From assembly GCF_900104765.1 (NCBI RefSeq), contig NZ_LT629737.1, positions 2,852,001 to 2,916,000 of the forward strand: a stretch of 64,000 nucleotides of DNA. Reading direction: 5' to 3'. Below are positions 21,060-29,911 of this stretch, in pieces. Position numbers and translations under genes: made by a program. How positions within the stretch are numbered: the first letter of the stretch is position 1; each line of letters opens with the position of its first letter. Source of the stretch: Gillisia sp. Hel1_33_143. Its GTDB lineage: Bacteria; Bacteroidota; Bacteroidia; Flavobacteriales; Flavobacteriaceae. The notes under the pieces were generated by a model. That model was not told where the DNA came from, made no database searches, and worked only from the letters and a program-made list of their open reading frames with translations.

Positions 21060-22235
21060 ATGGAGCAAGTACGACTATTTCCGCTAAATCATAAGAGGGC
21101 CCTGCAAATTGGGATCGCTTTTAAATTTGATAATGAGCTAAAAACTCATATTAAACAACTTACAGACCTTAATTGGAGCAAAACGCATTCTTGCTTTTAT
21201 GTACCATTCACTCAAAAGAATAAAGCTGAATTGTATTGGCATCTTAAAAAAGTGAATTGTGAAATGGATTATTCCAGATTGCAAAGCTTTAAACTTGAGG
21301 TTACAGAAACTCAGGAAATTTTAAAATTTTCTCCCTCAGATCATGTTGATACGATGAGAGAGTTCGAAAGTTATCTAAATGGAAACAGGTATAGCCAGAG
21401 CACGGTGGATACTTATTGTCATTTTGTTTCTATGCTCTTAAAGTTTTTGAAGAAACCCGTTTCAGAATTTACCAATAGAGATATTGAGTTGTTTGTTGAA
21501 AAGGAGATTGCAGCACCGGGATATTCTATAAGTACACATAGGCAATGTATAAGTGCGTTAAAGCATTTTGCAGATCTGCATGAGCAATCTCAAATTGATT
21601 CTGATAAGTTAAAACGACCCGATAAAAGTAAATATCTGCCGGTGGTACTTTCTAAAGAACAGGTGATAGATCTATTACGTGCCACTAGAAATTTAAAACA
21701 TCGAGCGGTGTTGGCGCTTATCTATTCTTCTGGACTAAGGGTTGGGGAATTGCTGAGTTTACAGATCAAGGAAATTGATGTAGATAGAAAGCAAATTTTG
21801 ATTAAGAATGGAAAAGGTAGAAAAGACCGTTATGTGATGTTAGCTGAAAGTTTTATTCCGCTGCTTTTAAATTATCTGGGAACTTACAGACCAGAGAGAT
21901 ACTTTGTAGAAGGTCAGGAAGGTGAGGTTTACAGTTCGTCTTCGGTACGCATGTTCTTAAAGATAGCCTGTAGAAGAGCTAAGATCAACAAAAAAGTGAC
22001 ACCCCATACATTGCGACACTCTTACGCTACCCATATGTTGGAGAATGGTATAGATCTAAGATACATTCAAGAACTCTTAGGCCACAGCAGACCGGAAACT
22101 ACGATGATCTACACACACGTAACTCAACGCGACCTGATGAAGATTAGAAGTCCATTGGATGTCACTTTAGGCGCACTCGCCAAAACTGCTAATACCGATG
22201 GAAACCTGCGCTTATCCCGGAACATTCTCGAATAA
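21060..22235 (+). CDS. Tyrosine recombinase, candidate integrase of the cassette array
   Basis: This 391-aa tyrosine recombinase has an extra N-terminal module (about 1-80, with WSKTHSCFYVPF) seen in many Bacteroidota recombinases, a SAM-like core-binding domain (about 93-175) and a catalytic domain. Residues R227 (SSGLRVGEL), K252 (GKGRKDR), H316 and R319 (HTLRH), H342 (LLGHSR) and Y351 (TTMIYTHV) are all present. The C-terminal IRSPLD resembles the RSPLD ending of integron IntI. The 30-40 residue IntI insertion between the K and HxxR regions is absent: only about 60 residues separate them. The gene ends 27 bp before the first cassette boundary and points towards the array. I infer it catalyses attC recombination; a plain XerC/D-like role is the alternative. 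Confidence 0.8.
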   Translation: MEQVRLFPLNHKRALQIGIAFKFDNELKTHIKQLTDLNWSKTHSCFYVPFTQKNKAELYWHLKKVNCEMDYSRLQSFKLEVTETQEILKFSPSDHVDTMREFESYLNGNRYSQSTVDTYCHFVSMLLKFLKKPVSEFTNRDIELFVEKEIAAPGYSISTHRQCISALKHFADLHEQSQIDSDKLKRPDKSKYLPVVLSKEQVIDLLRATRNLKHRAVLALIYSSGLRVGELLSLQIKEIDVDRKQILIKNGKGRKDRYVMLAESFIPLLLNYLGTYRPERYFVEGQEGEVYSSSSVRMFLKIACRRAKINKKVTPHTLRHSYATHMLENGIDLRYIQELLGHSRPETTMIYTHVTQRDLMKIRSPLDVTLGALAKTANTDGNLRLSRNILE

Positions 22236-22270
22236 ATAAGTATATTGCTGTGGATATAACATGTTGCAAA
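22236..22270 (+). promoter_or_regulatory. Candidate attI: junction of integrase and first cassette
   Basis: The first cassette starts at GTTGCAAAGCAG (22263). Its first 15-19 nt are complementary, with few mismatches, to the end of the same cassette just before attC1 (ending CGCTATGCAAC). That places the integration point at G^TT, 27 bp after the integrase stop. No attC-like arms lie to its left, as expected for attI. Confidence 0.6.
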
Positions 22271-22763
22271 GCAGTTTTTAGAAAGAAATAACTCAAAATA
22301 TTAGAGTGAAAACCTGAACTGAAAAAACAATTTTTTAATACAGATAAGCCGACTCTTTGAAGATTTTAGAGAAAATAAAACGGAGCTCTGAATTTTAAAT
22401 AAAGAAGATTAAAGGATAAAAATTTTGAAAATAAGAAGCTCTTAAAATCAGTCCGCAAACTAACTCAGTCGCGAAAAAGTAACAAAATATTTAGAGTTAT
22501 TATTCTGACATTTACTCAAGAATGAAAATTAGTAAAAACTGAATGTTCACATAAATAATCTGAATTTTACTCGAGAATGATAAATGAATAAGAAAAATTT
22601 CTAAAATCAATTCGCTGACTCTCACTCTGAGCTAAAAAAGTAAGATTAATGATTTAGTTAATTATGCGGACTTTCACTCAGACGTGAAAAATTAAAAATG
22701 ATTGATTAGAAAATTGACAAAAATGGAATTCTGCAAGACAACATAATAAAGTAAAAAACCGCT
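22263..22763 (+). other. Cassette 1: no gene; degenerate hairpin repeats
   Basis: About 500 bp with no credible reading frame. It holds at least five degenerate units with a core like TGAnTTTTACTCnG followed by TGAAAA (near 22461, 22505, 22560, 22612 and 22668). One unit forms TTTCAC-TCAGAC-GTGAAA. Similar units occur in cassette 23. It may encode an RNA or be a remnant. Confidence 0.6.
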
Positions 22764-22895
22764 ATGCAACAACGGTTATCACAAATAACGGGTTTTGTCG
22801 AAAAAGTGTATTTTAGTATCCTAAGCAAGAAAATATTTAAACCGACAAGTTCGCAACCCTACTCCCGCAACTTGTGTTAACCGAGACCGTTGGGC
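22764..22895 (+). repeat. attC1 (class A)
   Basis: R'' box ATGCAAC, R' box GTTGGGC. Class A arms: CGGTTATCACAAATAACGGG on the left pairs with CCCGCAACTTGTGTTAACCG on the right (16 of 20). Closes cassette 1 (22263-22888). Confidence 0.88.
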
Positions 22896-22902
22896 GTCAT
22901 TT

Positions 22903-23574
22903 ATGAGAAAAATTGCGTTTTATATATTAATCGGACTAGTTCTAATATTTCTAATTTTTCGAATTGGAAATTGGACTGGTTATTTACAAAACTTCAGAGT
23001 TTATTCAACTGAAAATGAACCTACTCTTCACGAACAAGATTGGATATTTGGGACAAACCTAATAGAGCCAAGAAGACTTAATTTTATATCTTATAAGGTC
23101 AAAGAAGAAAAAACAGATCCTTATCTAAAAACGCACAGATTAATCGGACTTCCGGATGATACTCTTGAAATAAGAAATGGTGTTGTTTTTATAAATGGAA
23201 AAAATATTGATAAGCAATTAAATTTAAAACAAACTTACATTGCTAGCTACGAGCAAATAAATATTTTGAAAAATAAGATTAAAAACTTAAAAGTGGATAG
23301 AAATAAAATAGTTGGCTTAGACTCCTTAATTGTGAATCTTTCAGATAAAGAAGTAAAAAAAACTTTTAAACCAGAAATGCCAATTTTTGACAAACCAGAC
23401 AAAACAATTGAGGAAATATATCAGAAACCCTGGAGTCAGGATCAATTTGGTCCATTAATAATTCCCGAAAATAAATATTTCGCTATTGGAGATAACAGAG
23501 ATGTGAGTTATGATTCCAGATACCTAGGTATGATTGATAAATCTGATATAACTGCCGTGTTATTCGTGGAATAA
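22903..23574 (+). CDS. Signal peptidase I-like protein lacking the catalytic dyad (cassette 2)
   Basis: This 223-aa protein has one N-terminal membrane segment (4-22) and the S26 signal peptidase fold: VYSTENEPTLHEQDWIFG, HRLIGLPDDTLEIRNGVVFING and GDNRDVSYDSRYLG, the last matching box E. The usual catalytic Ser of SMxPT is replaced by Glu (about E37), and the general-base Lys before RxxGLPGD is His (about H78). It may therefore be catalytically dead or use another mechanism, perhaps acting as a chaperone or inhibitor of the secretion apparatus. It is the only gene of the first coding cassette and starts 8 bp after attC1. Confidence 0.85.
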   Translation: MRKIAFYILIGLVLIFLIFRIGNWTGYLQNFRVYSTENEPTLHEQDWIFGTNLIEPRRLNFISYKVKEEKTDPYLKTHRLIGLPDDTLEIRNGVVFINGKNIDKQLNLKQTYIASYEQINILKNKIKNLKVDRNKIVGLDSLIVNLSDKEVKKTFKPEMPIFDKPDKTIEEIYQKPWSQDQFGPLIIPENKYFAIGDNRDVSYDSRYLGMIDKSDITAVLFVE

Positions 23575-23579
23575 ACGTC

Positions 23580-23713
23580 GCCCAACAACGCATATTCGCA
23601 ATTGCGGCCATTGAGCTAAAAGAAAGTTTAATAGAAACCAGGAACTAAAAATCTAAATCGGACAAATCCGTATCTTCACTACCACAACTGGCGAATATAC
23701 GAGACCGTTAGCC
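23580..23713 (+). repeat. attC2 (divergent class D)
   Basis: R'' GCCCAAC, R' GTTAGCC. The arms differ from class A but still pair: CGCATATTCGCAATTGCGG with the reverse complement CGTATATTCGCCAGTTGTGG. Closes cassette 2 (22889-23706), whose ends GTTGGGCGTC and GTCGCCCAAC are complementary. Confidence 0.85.
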
Positions 23714-23750
23714 ACAATTATCAAAAAAATTCAAATTTATAAAGTAAAAA

Positions 23751-25772
23751 ATGACAGAAGGACAACCAGGAATTCACAAGAATATTGATCTAAATAGAGA
23801 CTACAATGGAATAAGATTAGGAAGATCTGAAAAACATATAATCTGGCAACTAAAAAAAATATGGTTTATAACCTTTGTGAAAGTAGTAACCTTTAAAGGT
23901 TCTACTTACTCATATGCTCTTTTAAAGCCTACAAAAAGAATTGCGGAATCATTCCGAATAGAAAAAGAAGTATTAGTAATAATTCAGAGGTATGAAAATT
24001 TCGAAGGTAGAACATTAGATTTTGTTGATAAATTAATGTTCGAATATCAGAATCGTCTGGATAAACTTGCTTTCATGTTTATTTCACAAGATACAGAGGT
24101 TAAAGAAAAAATTAGATAATTAACTATTCGTGAACCGGAGTCTCGTATTATAATTCCCCATACATACGATGACTTTTTCGAAGACGATTGTCAAGAAACT
24201 CTTTGGAATACATTAAAATCGAATTTATATGGTAGAGATTTATTTTCCTTTGAATCTCCTTTACAAAACGACACTTATTTCTTTGGTAGAAAAGATGTTG
24301 TCCCATTTTTATATGATAAATATAAATCAGGTGAAAATTCTGGTCTATTTGGTCTAAGAAAAATAGGAAAAACTTCAGTTTTATATGCATTGCTAAGAAA
24401 TTTAGAGTTTCGAGAAGAACTTGGAGTTTTTATAGACTGTCAAGATCCATCTTTACACAAAAGAAGATGGAACCAAGCTCTGGAATATATTATAAAAAAA
24501 ATTGCGACAAATTTCAGAAATCAAAACGATATAATAATTGAATTAAATATCAATTACGACGAGATAAATGCTAGTGAAAAATTTGAAGAAGACCTTATAA
24601 AAATATTCGAGGCAAATAAGAAGTCAAGAATACTTATAATTTTTGATGAGATTGAAAATATAACTTTTGATATCTCGCCTTCAAAACACTGGAACGAGGG
24701 AGAAGACTTTATCTCCTTTTGGCAGACAATAAGATCTGTATATCAAAACAACCCGTCAGTATTTTCATTCTTGATTGCCGGAGTAAATCCAGTAATTATT
24801 GAATCCGGATTAATTAACAGGTTTGACAATCCTATTTATCGAATGATTTCACCTAATTATTTAAATTTTTTCAAAGCGAAAGATGTTAGAGAAATGGTAT
24901 TTACGATTGGAAACTATATGGGGTTAGAATTTGAAGAAGAAATAATAACATATTTAACGGAAGATTATGGTGGTCATCCATTTCTAATACGTCAAATATG
25001 TAGTATGATTCACAATGATACCCCTGATGAAAGACCTATTAAAGTAACTAATTACTATTATCAAGAAAATAAAGAAAAATTTGACAGAGCCTTAATCGAT
25101 TACATAGATCTAATTGTTCAAGTATTAAACAATTGGTATCCTGAAGAATACAAATTATTAGAGTTACTAGCCATAGATGATAAAAGTAAATTTAAAGAAA
25201 TAGTAAACAATTCTGATAAAATAATAAATCACCTTATCGGGTATAATTTAATTGAAAAAACTGAAAACGACTATTTCATAAGAATAAAAGCTGTCCAAGA
25301 TTATTTGAAAGCTAATTCAGAAATTCTAAAATCTGTCCATTCTAAAGAAGAAAAATGGAAAGTAATTACAGAGCTTCGAGGAAATGCAGAAATATCCTTA
25401 AAAAGAATTTTAGTTTTAAGTATTAAAATTCTTTATGGTAGAATAAAAGGAAAAGAAATTTTCTTAAAAATAATAGAATCTAACTCCTCAAGATATAAAA
25501 GATTAGAAGCCTTAAATCTTGAACAAATATTTTCAGACGAAGGAGAATTATACTTTGAAGATTATCGAAAATTTATAACAAAAAATTGGAGCGAGTATGA
25601 TAAGATTTTTGGTGACAAACAATTGTTTGATACCTATATGACAATGATAAATTCAAATCGTATTGATGCACATGCAAAATCAATTGATGATTCAATTTTT
25701 CAAACTTTAGTTATTTCTCTTAAATGGATTAATAACAAGTTAAATGATGCTTTGAAGAATAACTGTGGCTAA
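23751..25772 (+). pseudogene. P-loop (STAND/AAA-like) ATPase with an in-frame stop (cassette 3)
   Basis: Two same-frame open stretches, 23751-24119 (122 aa) and 24120-25772 (550 codons), are split only by TAA at 24117-24119. The reading continues across the stop with coherent sequence (VKEKIR, stop, LTIREPESR). The downstream part has FFGRKDVVPF, a Walker A GLRKIGKTS (about 24345-24371), a Walker B IIFDEIENI and GGHPFLIRQIC, typical of AAA/STAND-type ATPases found in defence and conflict systems. No ATG lies between the stop and the Walker A; the first downstream start-like codon would remove the P-loop. It looks like one gene inactivated by a single nonsense change (for example CAA to TAA). 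The final stop TAA comes from the attC3 R'' box. Confidence 0.8.
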
Positions 25773-25898
25773 CAACGGTTATCACAAATAACGGGTTTTA
25801 TCGAAAAAGTGTATTTTAGTATCCTAAGTAAGAAAATACTTAAACCGACAAATTTGCGTCCCTACTCCCGCAACTTGTGTTAACCGAGAACGTTGTAC
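25767..25898 (+). repeat. attC3 (class A)
   Basis: R'' GGCTAAC, R' GTTGTAC; GAGAACGTT replaces GAGACCGTT in the right spacer. Closes cassette 3 (23707-25891; ends GTTAGCCACAATT / AACTGTGGCTAAC). Confidence 0.9.
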
Positions 25899-25911
25899 AC
25901 AATTTTAGAAT

Positions 25912-26520
25912 ATGACCCGAAAATTTTACTTTTATTTTATATCTATTATTTTAATCTTTACTTCTTGTTCAAGAAAAATAAATCCTAATGAAGGATATGA
26001 ACAGATAAAGAGCAAAAATTCAGTAGACTTATTTGAAGCAAATAATTCAATTGCAAAAGAAATTAAAGTAAATGCCGATTTTAAAGATAAGCTTTCTCTG
26101 GATGATTCCATTTTGTATTATAATGACTCAATTAAATCCAATTATAAAAATTTTACTTTTGATCTAAAAGCCGACAAAAAATATAAAATAAAAGTAAGTA
26201 GTTTATGTAATTGTGCAGGTCTTAAAAAATATATATTTATTCCTAAAATTGCTACAGGGAATGTAAATAGTAGAATTAATCTGGAATTAGATTCTACTTA
26301 TTTTAACTATGAAAAAGGACCTTTGACTTTAAACAAAGTTTGGAGTTTAAAATCTAATGGATTAACTGAGAATACTACTATGGAATTTTTATTATTCTCC
26401 GACAATGAAAAACTCTCTGAAAATGTGTTTAAGTTTATTGTGACATCATTTGGAGCAATTCCCGTAAATATAAAATCAACCCTTGTAGGTAACTTTATAA
26501 TAGAAATTGAGGAACACTAA
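25912..26520 (+). CDS. Putative lipoprotein of unknown function (cassette 4)
   Basis: This 202-aa protein has a lipoprotein signal (IILIFTSCSRK, Cys about 20), so it is likely membrane-anchored outside the cytoplasm. The body is beta-rich and lysine-rich, with a Cys pair in SLCNCAGLK. I recognise no family. It starts 20 bp after the attC3 boundary and ends 7 bp before attC4, so the cassette is almost entirely this gene. Confidence 0.8.
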   Translation: MTRKFYFYFISIILIFTSCSRKINPNEGYEQIKSKNSVDLFEANNSIAKEIKVNADFKDKLSLDDSILYYNDSIKSNYKNFTFDLKADKKYKIKVSSLCNCAGLKKYIFIPKIATGNVNSRINLELDSTYFNYEKGPLTLNKVWSLKSNGLTENTTMEFLLFSDNEKLSENVFKFIVTSFGAIPVNIKSTLVGNFIIEIEEH

Positions 26521-26526
26521 AACTGT

Positions 26527-26658
26527 GTACAACAACGGTTATCACAAATAACGGGTTTTATCGAAAAAGTGTAATTTAGTATCCTAAGAAAGAAAAGAAC
26601 AAAACCGACAAGTTCGCGTCCCTACTCCCGCAACTTGTGTTAACCGAGACCGTTACCT
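26527..26658 (+). repeat. attC4 (class A)
   Basis: R'' GTACAAC, R' GTTACCT. Closes cassette 4 (25892-26651; ends GTTGTACACAATTTT / AAAACTGTGTACAAC, one mismatch). Confidence 0.9.
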
Positions 26659-26684
26659 GCAATATTTTTAAAAAAAATTCGTCA

Positions 26685-27518
26685 ATGAACAAAAATTCAC
26701 TCGCTCTTATATTTTTCTTAATTCTGTTTTCAACAGGATTTTTACAAGGCCAAGAAATACTTGGAAATATATCTGATGAAAAAAATAATGAACCTCTACC
26801 TTATGTAAATATTGGAATTCCTAATAAAAATTTTGGAACAGTTTCGGATGAAAATGGGAACTTTAAATTGAAATTGAATTCAGAAATTGAAGAAAATGAC
26901 ACCATCGTCTTTTCATATATTGGATACAATTCTATCAAAAAATTAGTGTCAGAATTGAAAATTCAAACTAATACCTTAATGATGACACCGGACGACAATA
27001 ATTTAGGTGAAGTAGTTTTCAAAACGAAAAAATTAAAAGAAAAGAGATTAGGCAGAACGAACAAAGGTCTCGGACTTATGCATTGGAATTTTTATTCATC
27101 TAAAGAAAAGGATGTTGATGATCGACTTAGTAAGGAAGTAGGAATGAATTTTAAACTGCGGAGAAACTGCAGATTAGAAAATTTTAATTTTGCAATAACA
27201 TCAAATGAATTTAAAAGTTTAAAATTTAGAATCAATATTTACGACATAAAAAATGATAAACCTGATTCTTTAATAATAACGGAGAATATAATATTTGAGC
27301 TGAAAGATCAAATACTTGGATGGAATTCAATTGACTTGAACCCATATAATATTTATTTAAAACAAGATCTTGAAGAGTTTGTTGTAACTATACAATGGGT
27401 TGAAAGTAAAAAAGAAAATAAAAAGAGTAAATTTTTCGGAATTCCTGCCAGTACTTCACCATTTCATAAAATTTATTATAGAGAAAAGGCCATGGACGAT
27501 TTTGAATCCCAGACATGA
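26685..27518 (+). CDS. Secreted carboxypeptidase-regulatory-like domain protein (cassette 5)
   Basis: This 277-aa protein has a signal peptide (about 1-22, ending LQGQ) and a CarboxypepD_reg-like beta-sandwich: ILGNISDEKNNEPLPYVNIGI, FGTVSDENGNFKLKL and FSYIGYNS (about 23-105). A beta-rich C-terminal region follows (about 140-277), of the type found in SusC-adjacent or surface proteins. The start is set at ATG 26685; the open frame upstream is only attC sequence read through. It may be a surface-anchored module. Partner unknown. Confidence 0.82.
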   Translation: MNKNSLALIFFLILFSTGFLQGQEILGNISDEKNNEPLPYVNIGIPNKNFGTVSDENGNFKLKLNSEIEENDTIVFSYIGYNSIKKLVSELKIQTNTLMMTPDDNNLGEVVFKTKKLKEKRLGRTNKGLGLMHWNFYSSKEKDVDDRLSKEVGMNFKLRRNCRLENFNFAITSNEFKSLKFRINIYDIKNDKPDSLIITENIIFELKDQILGWNSIDLNPYNIYLKQDLEEFVVTIQWVESKKENKKSKFFGIPASTSPFHKIYYREKAMDDFESQT

Positions 27519-27568
27519 AGTTTAAGTATGTATTTAGATGCCAAATGTTCAAACTAAAAAAAAACTGC

Positions 27569-27699
27569 AGGTAACAACGGTTATCACAAATAACGGGTAG
27601 ATTTTCAAAGAAAATAATTAAATTAACCAAGAATTAAAACCTAAGCCGACAAGTTCGCATCCCTACTCCCGTAACTTGTGTTAACCGAGACCGTTGCAA
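27569..27699 (+). repeat. attC5 (class A, short-spacer subtype)
   Basis: R'' AGGTAAC, R' GTTGCAA. The central part is AAAGAAAATAATTAAATTAACC rather than the GAAAAAGTGTAATTTAG form; the arms are class A. Closes cassette 5 (26652-27692; ends GTTACCTGCAAT / CTGCAGGTAAC). Confidence 0.9.
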
Positions 27700-27820
27700 A
27701 CAAGAAAAACATTGTGATTTTTACAAAAAAGAAAAAATGGACGTGAAAGTTTTTTCTATAATTGACAAAATAAAGTTGCCATAAATTCAAATTATACAAC
27801 AAAGGAATCTATTTTAAAAT

Positions 27821-28396
27821 ATGAAAATTTTTAAAACAAAGCTGTTACTAGTTACTACACTATTTGTTTCCTCAACATTTTTATCCTGCACGGATGATGA
27901 AGAAAATTTAGTATCACCGCTGATTGGTGAATACGAATTGATAGAATATAAATCGCAAACCGAAATCGATTTAAATGGGGATGGGATCAAAAGTAAAGAT
28001 TTACTATTGGAACTTGGAGAACTATATTTTAATGACACTTACGATAAAAATAATATTCTAGGATACGAATTGAGTATTTCAGATTATTATAATATACGTA
28101 TGTACGCAATGCTCCCAGGAATGCAATCACTTGATGACGAACCATACTCAGGTACCTATGGATCCCGTTGGTTGAGTTATGAGCTGAAGATAAACGACGA
28201 TTTAGTTACAATATCTGACTTTGAACGAATACCAGATGAAATTATATACTATTCTTCTGAACTTGAAGAAATAACCTTAATAGAGCCAAATATTGTTCAA
28301 TTAGAAGTTTCTCAATCTTTCACTGATTATTCAGACAATGAGAGTAAAAGAATAAAAACTATTGCGACATTTAAAAAGATTCAAATTGACCAGTAA
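27821..28396 (+). CDS. Lipocalin-like lipoprotein (cassette 6)
   Basis: This 191-aa protein has a lipoprotein signal (STFLSCTDDEE, Cys about 23). The body begins LIGEYELIEYKSQTEIDLNGDG and ends IATFKKI, the layout of small lipocalin-like/DUF lipoproteins common in Flavobacteriaceae. The DLNGDG segment looks calcium-binding. It starts 128 bp after the boundary. Function unknown. Confidence 0.8.
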   Translation: MKIFKTKLLLVTTLFVSSTFLSCTDDEENLVSPLIGEYELIEYKSQTEIDLNGDGIKSKDLLLELGELYFNDTYDKNNILGYELSISDYYNIRMYAMLPGMQSLDDEPYSGTYGSRWLSYELKINDDLVTISDFERIPDEIIYYSSELEEITLIEPNIVQLEVSQSFTDYSDNESKRIKTIATFKKIQIDQ

Positions 28397-28462
28397 ATGT
28401 CTAAAACGAACTTGTGGCAAGAATTTTAGATTTCAAAACATGACTTAGTACGTTTTTCCAGT

Positions 28463-28595
28463 TAGCAACAACGGTTAATCGCCAATAAGCGGTAGTTTAA
28501 GTAAGAAAATAATTAACTAGACCAAAAAACCAATACTAAGCCGACAAATCCGCGTCCCCTACTCCGCCAACTGGCGATAACCGGGACCGTTGCCC
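28463..28595 (+). repeat. attC6 (class C)
   Basis: R'' TAGCAAC, R' GTTGCCC. Class C arms CGGTTAATCGCCAATAAGCGG pair with the reverse complement CGGTTATCGCCAGTTGGCGG, leaving one extrahelical A. Closes cassette 6 (27693-28588). Confidence 0.87.
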
Positions 28596-29078
28596 ACAAT
28601 GGGATTTCTGCAAAATAACATAATTTTAGTACTGAATTTAGCAATCAAAAAGTTGAGATTTTACATAAAATTATATGAAAATATGCATTTTGAGAATCTT
28701 ATAAAAATGCATTTCTGAGCATACTAAAATTGACAAAAAATAATACGCAGAAATTAAAATGAAAACAGGAATTTCTGAAGAAAAAACTTAAATGATAATT
28801 TCGAAAAGAAAGAATCGAATGCCGAATAAAAAGTTCTAAGATAGATTTTGCAAAGAAAATAACTCAGCCGAACGGATAAAATAAAAATAGATATTATCTG
28901 AGAACTCAAAATAATTTTGAAATTTGACAAAGAAAATATGCAACGCTGACTAAAAAGTCCTGAAGATAAATTTTCAAAAGAAATGACCGATCAGAACGCA
29001 AAAAAGTGAATTTTAAAGAATGAATAAATGGTTAACCACGTAAAATCTAAAAATCACTCCGCTGAAAAAAAACACTGT
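28596..29078 (+). other. Cassette 7: no gene
   Basis: About 480 bp, very AT-rich, with stop codons in all frames and no open frame worth calling. It contains a strong inverted repeat around ATGCATTTT...AAAATGCAT (about 28683-28712) and recurring CAAAGAAAAT-like strings. The cassette ends are fully intact (GTTGCCCACA / TGTGGGCAAC), so it is a complete cassette without a protein. Confidence 0.6.
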
Positions 29079-29210
29079 GGGCAACAACGGTTATCACAAA
29101 TAACGGGTTTTATCGAAAAAGTGTAATTTAGTATCCTAAGTAAGAAAATACTTAAACCGACAAGTCCGAGTCCCTACTCCCGCAACTTGCGTTAACCGAG
29201 ACCGTTGTAC
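29079..29210 (+). repeat. attC7 (class A)
   Basis: R'' GGGCAAC, R' GTTGTAC. Closes the gene-less cassette 7 (28589-29203). Confidence 0.9.
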
Positions 29211-29221
29211 ATAATATTTAT

Positions 29222-29704
29222 ATGAAAAATTTCAACTTCTTATTTCTTCTAATAATTCTATCTTCTCTGAATTCATTTGGGCAAAAACTAACTTGTGCTG
29301 ATTTTAAAACAGGCGAATTTTATATTCCCACAGATAATGAAGGCGCAGCTAAATTTTTAGTATATAAAAATGATGAGCTTATTGAAGAAATATCTGAACC
29401 GATAGATTCAATTAAAAAATATATTGTTATCCGTAATCTAAAAAGTCAAATAGAATGGAAAAATGCTATTGATTTTGGAGATCCTACTTATGAAAATATA
29501 GAATGGATTGATGACTGTACATATAGACTGACCTATGACAATGCGAAGAATAAAAAATCAGAGGAAGATAATTGGATAAATGAAAATAATGGTCTTTTAA
29601 TTAAAAAAATAAGAATTGTAGATAGTTGTATGGAATACAGTGCAACTCTAACTCTACCAGACGGAATTAAGATTGTTCAAAAAAGTAAAATTTGCAAGAA
29701 ATAA
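29222..29704 (+). CDS. Secreted protein of unknown function (cassette 8)
   Basis: This 160-aa protein has a clear signal peptide (about 1-20, ending SFGQ). The mature part starts KLTCADFKTGEFYIP, with further cysteines in IDDCTYRL, VDSCMEY and SKICKK, suggesting two disulphides. This DFKTGxFxIP layout occurs in small secreted Bacteroidota proteins, but I cannot name a function. It starts 18 bp after the boundary. Confidence 0.82.
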   Translation: MKNFNFLFLLIILSSLNSFGQKLTCADFKTGEFYIPTDNEGAAKFLVYKNDELIEEISEPIDSIKKYIVIRNLKSQIEWKNAIDFGDPTYENIEWIDDCTYRLTYDNAKNKKSEEDNWINENNGLLIKKIRIVDSCMEYSATLTLPDGIKIVQKSKICKK

Positions 29705-29711
29705 ATACTAT

Positions 29712-29843
29712 GCACAACAACGGTTATCACAAATAACGGGTTTTATCAAAAAAGTGTAATTTAGTATCCTAAGTAAGAAAATACTTAATCCGACAAGTCC
29801 GCGTCCCTACTCCCGCAACTTGTGTTAACCGAGACCGTTGGCA
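29712..29843 (+). repeat. attC8 (class A)
   Basis: R'' GCACAAC, R' GTTGGCA. Closes cassette 8 (29204-29836; ends GTTGTACATAATATTTAT / ATAAATACTATGCACAAC, 16 of 18 paired). Confidence 0.9.
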
Positions 29844-29868
29844 ACAATATTTTCAAAAGAAATTTGTT

Positions 29869-29901
29869 TTTGATGTAATTTTGATGCAATTTTACATCAA
29901 A
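29869..29901 (+). promoter_or_regulatory. Promoter and operator of the ParDE-like cassette
   Basis: The inverted repeat TTTGATGTAA (29869-29878) / TTACATCAAA (29892-29901) has perfect 10-bp arms. It overlaps a -7 box TAATTTTG (29876-29883) and lies 11 bp before the antitoxin start. This is the expected layout for autorepression by a ribbon-helix-helix antitoxin. Confidence 0.6.
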
Positions 29902-29911
29902 TGATAAAGTT

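Noticed and set aside
21060-22235. Prophage or ICE integrase
   Set aside because: No phage or conjugation genes, tRNA target or direct-repeat att sites are nearby; the adjacent DNA is the cassette array.
22764-22895. attC arms as rho-independent terminators
   Set aside because: Stems are long and imperfect with a large AT-rich centre and no T run; the cassette-site explanation fits far better.
26637-26684. N-terminal extensions beginning MLTETV in cassettes 5 and 19
   Set aside because: They are the attC right arm read in frame from a TTG. The true starts are ATG codons followed by signal peptides.
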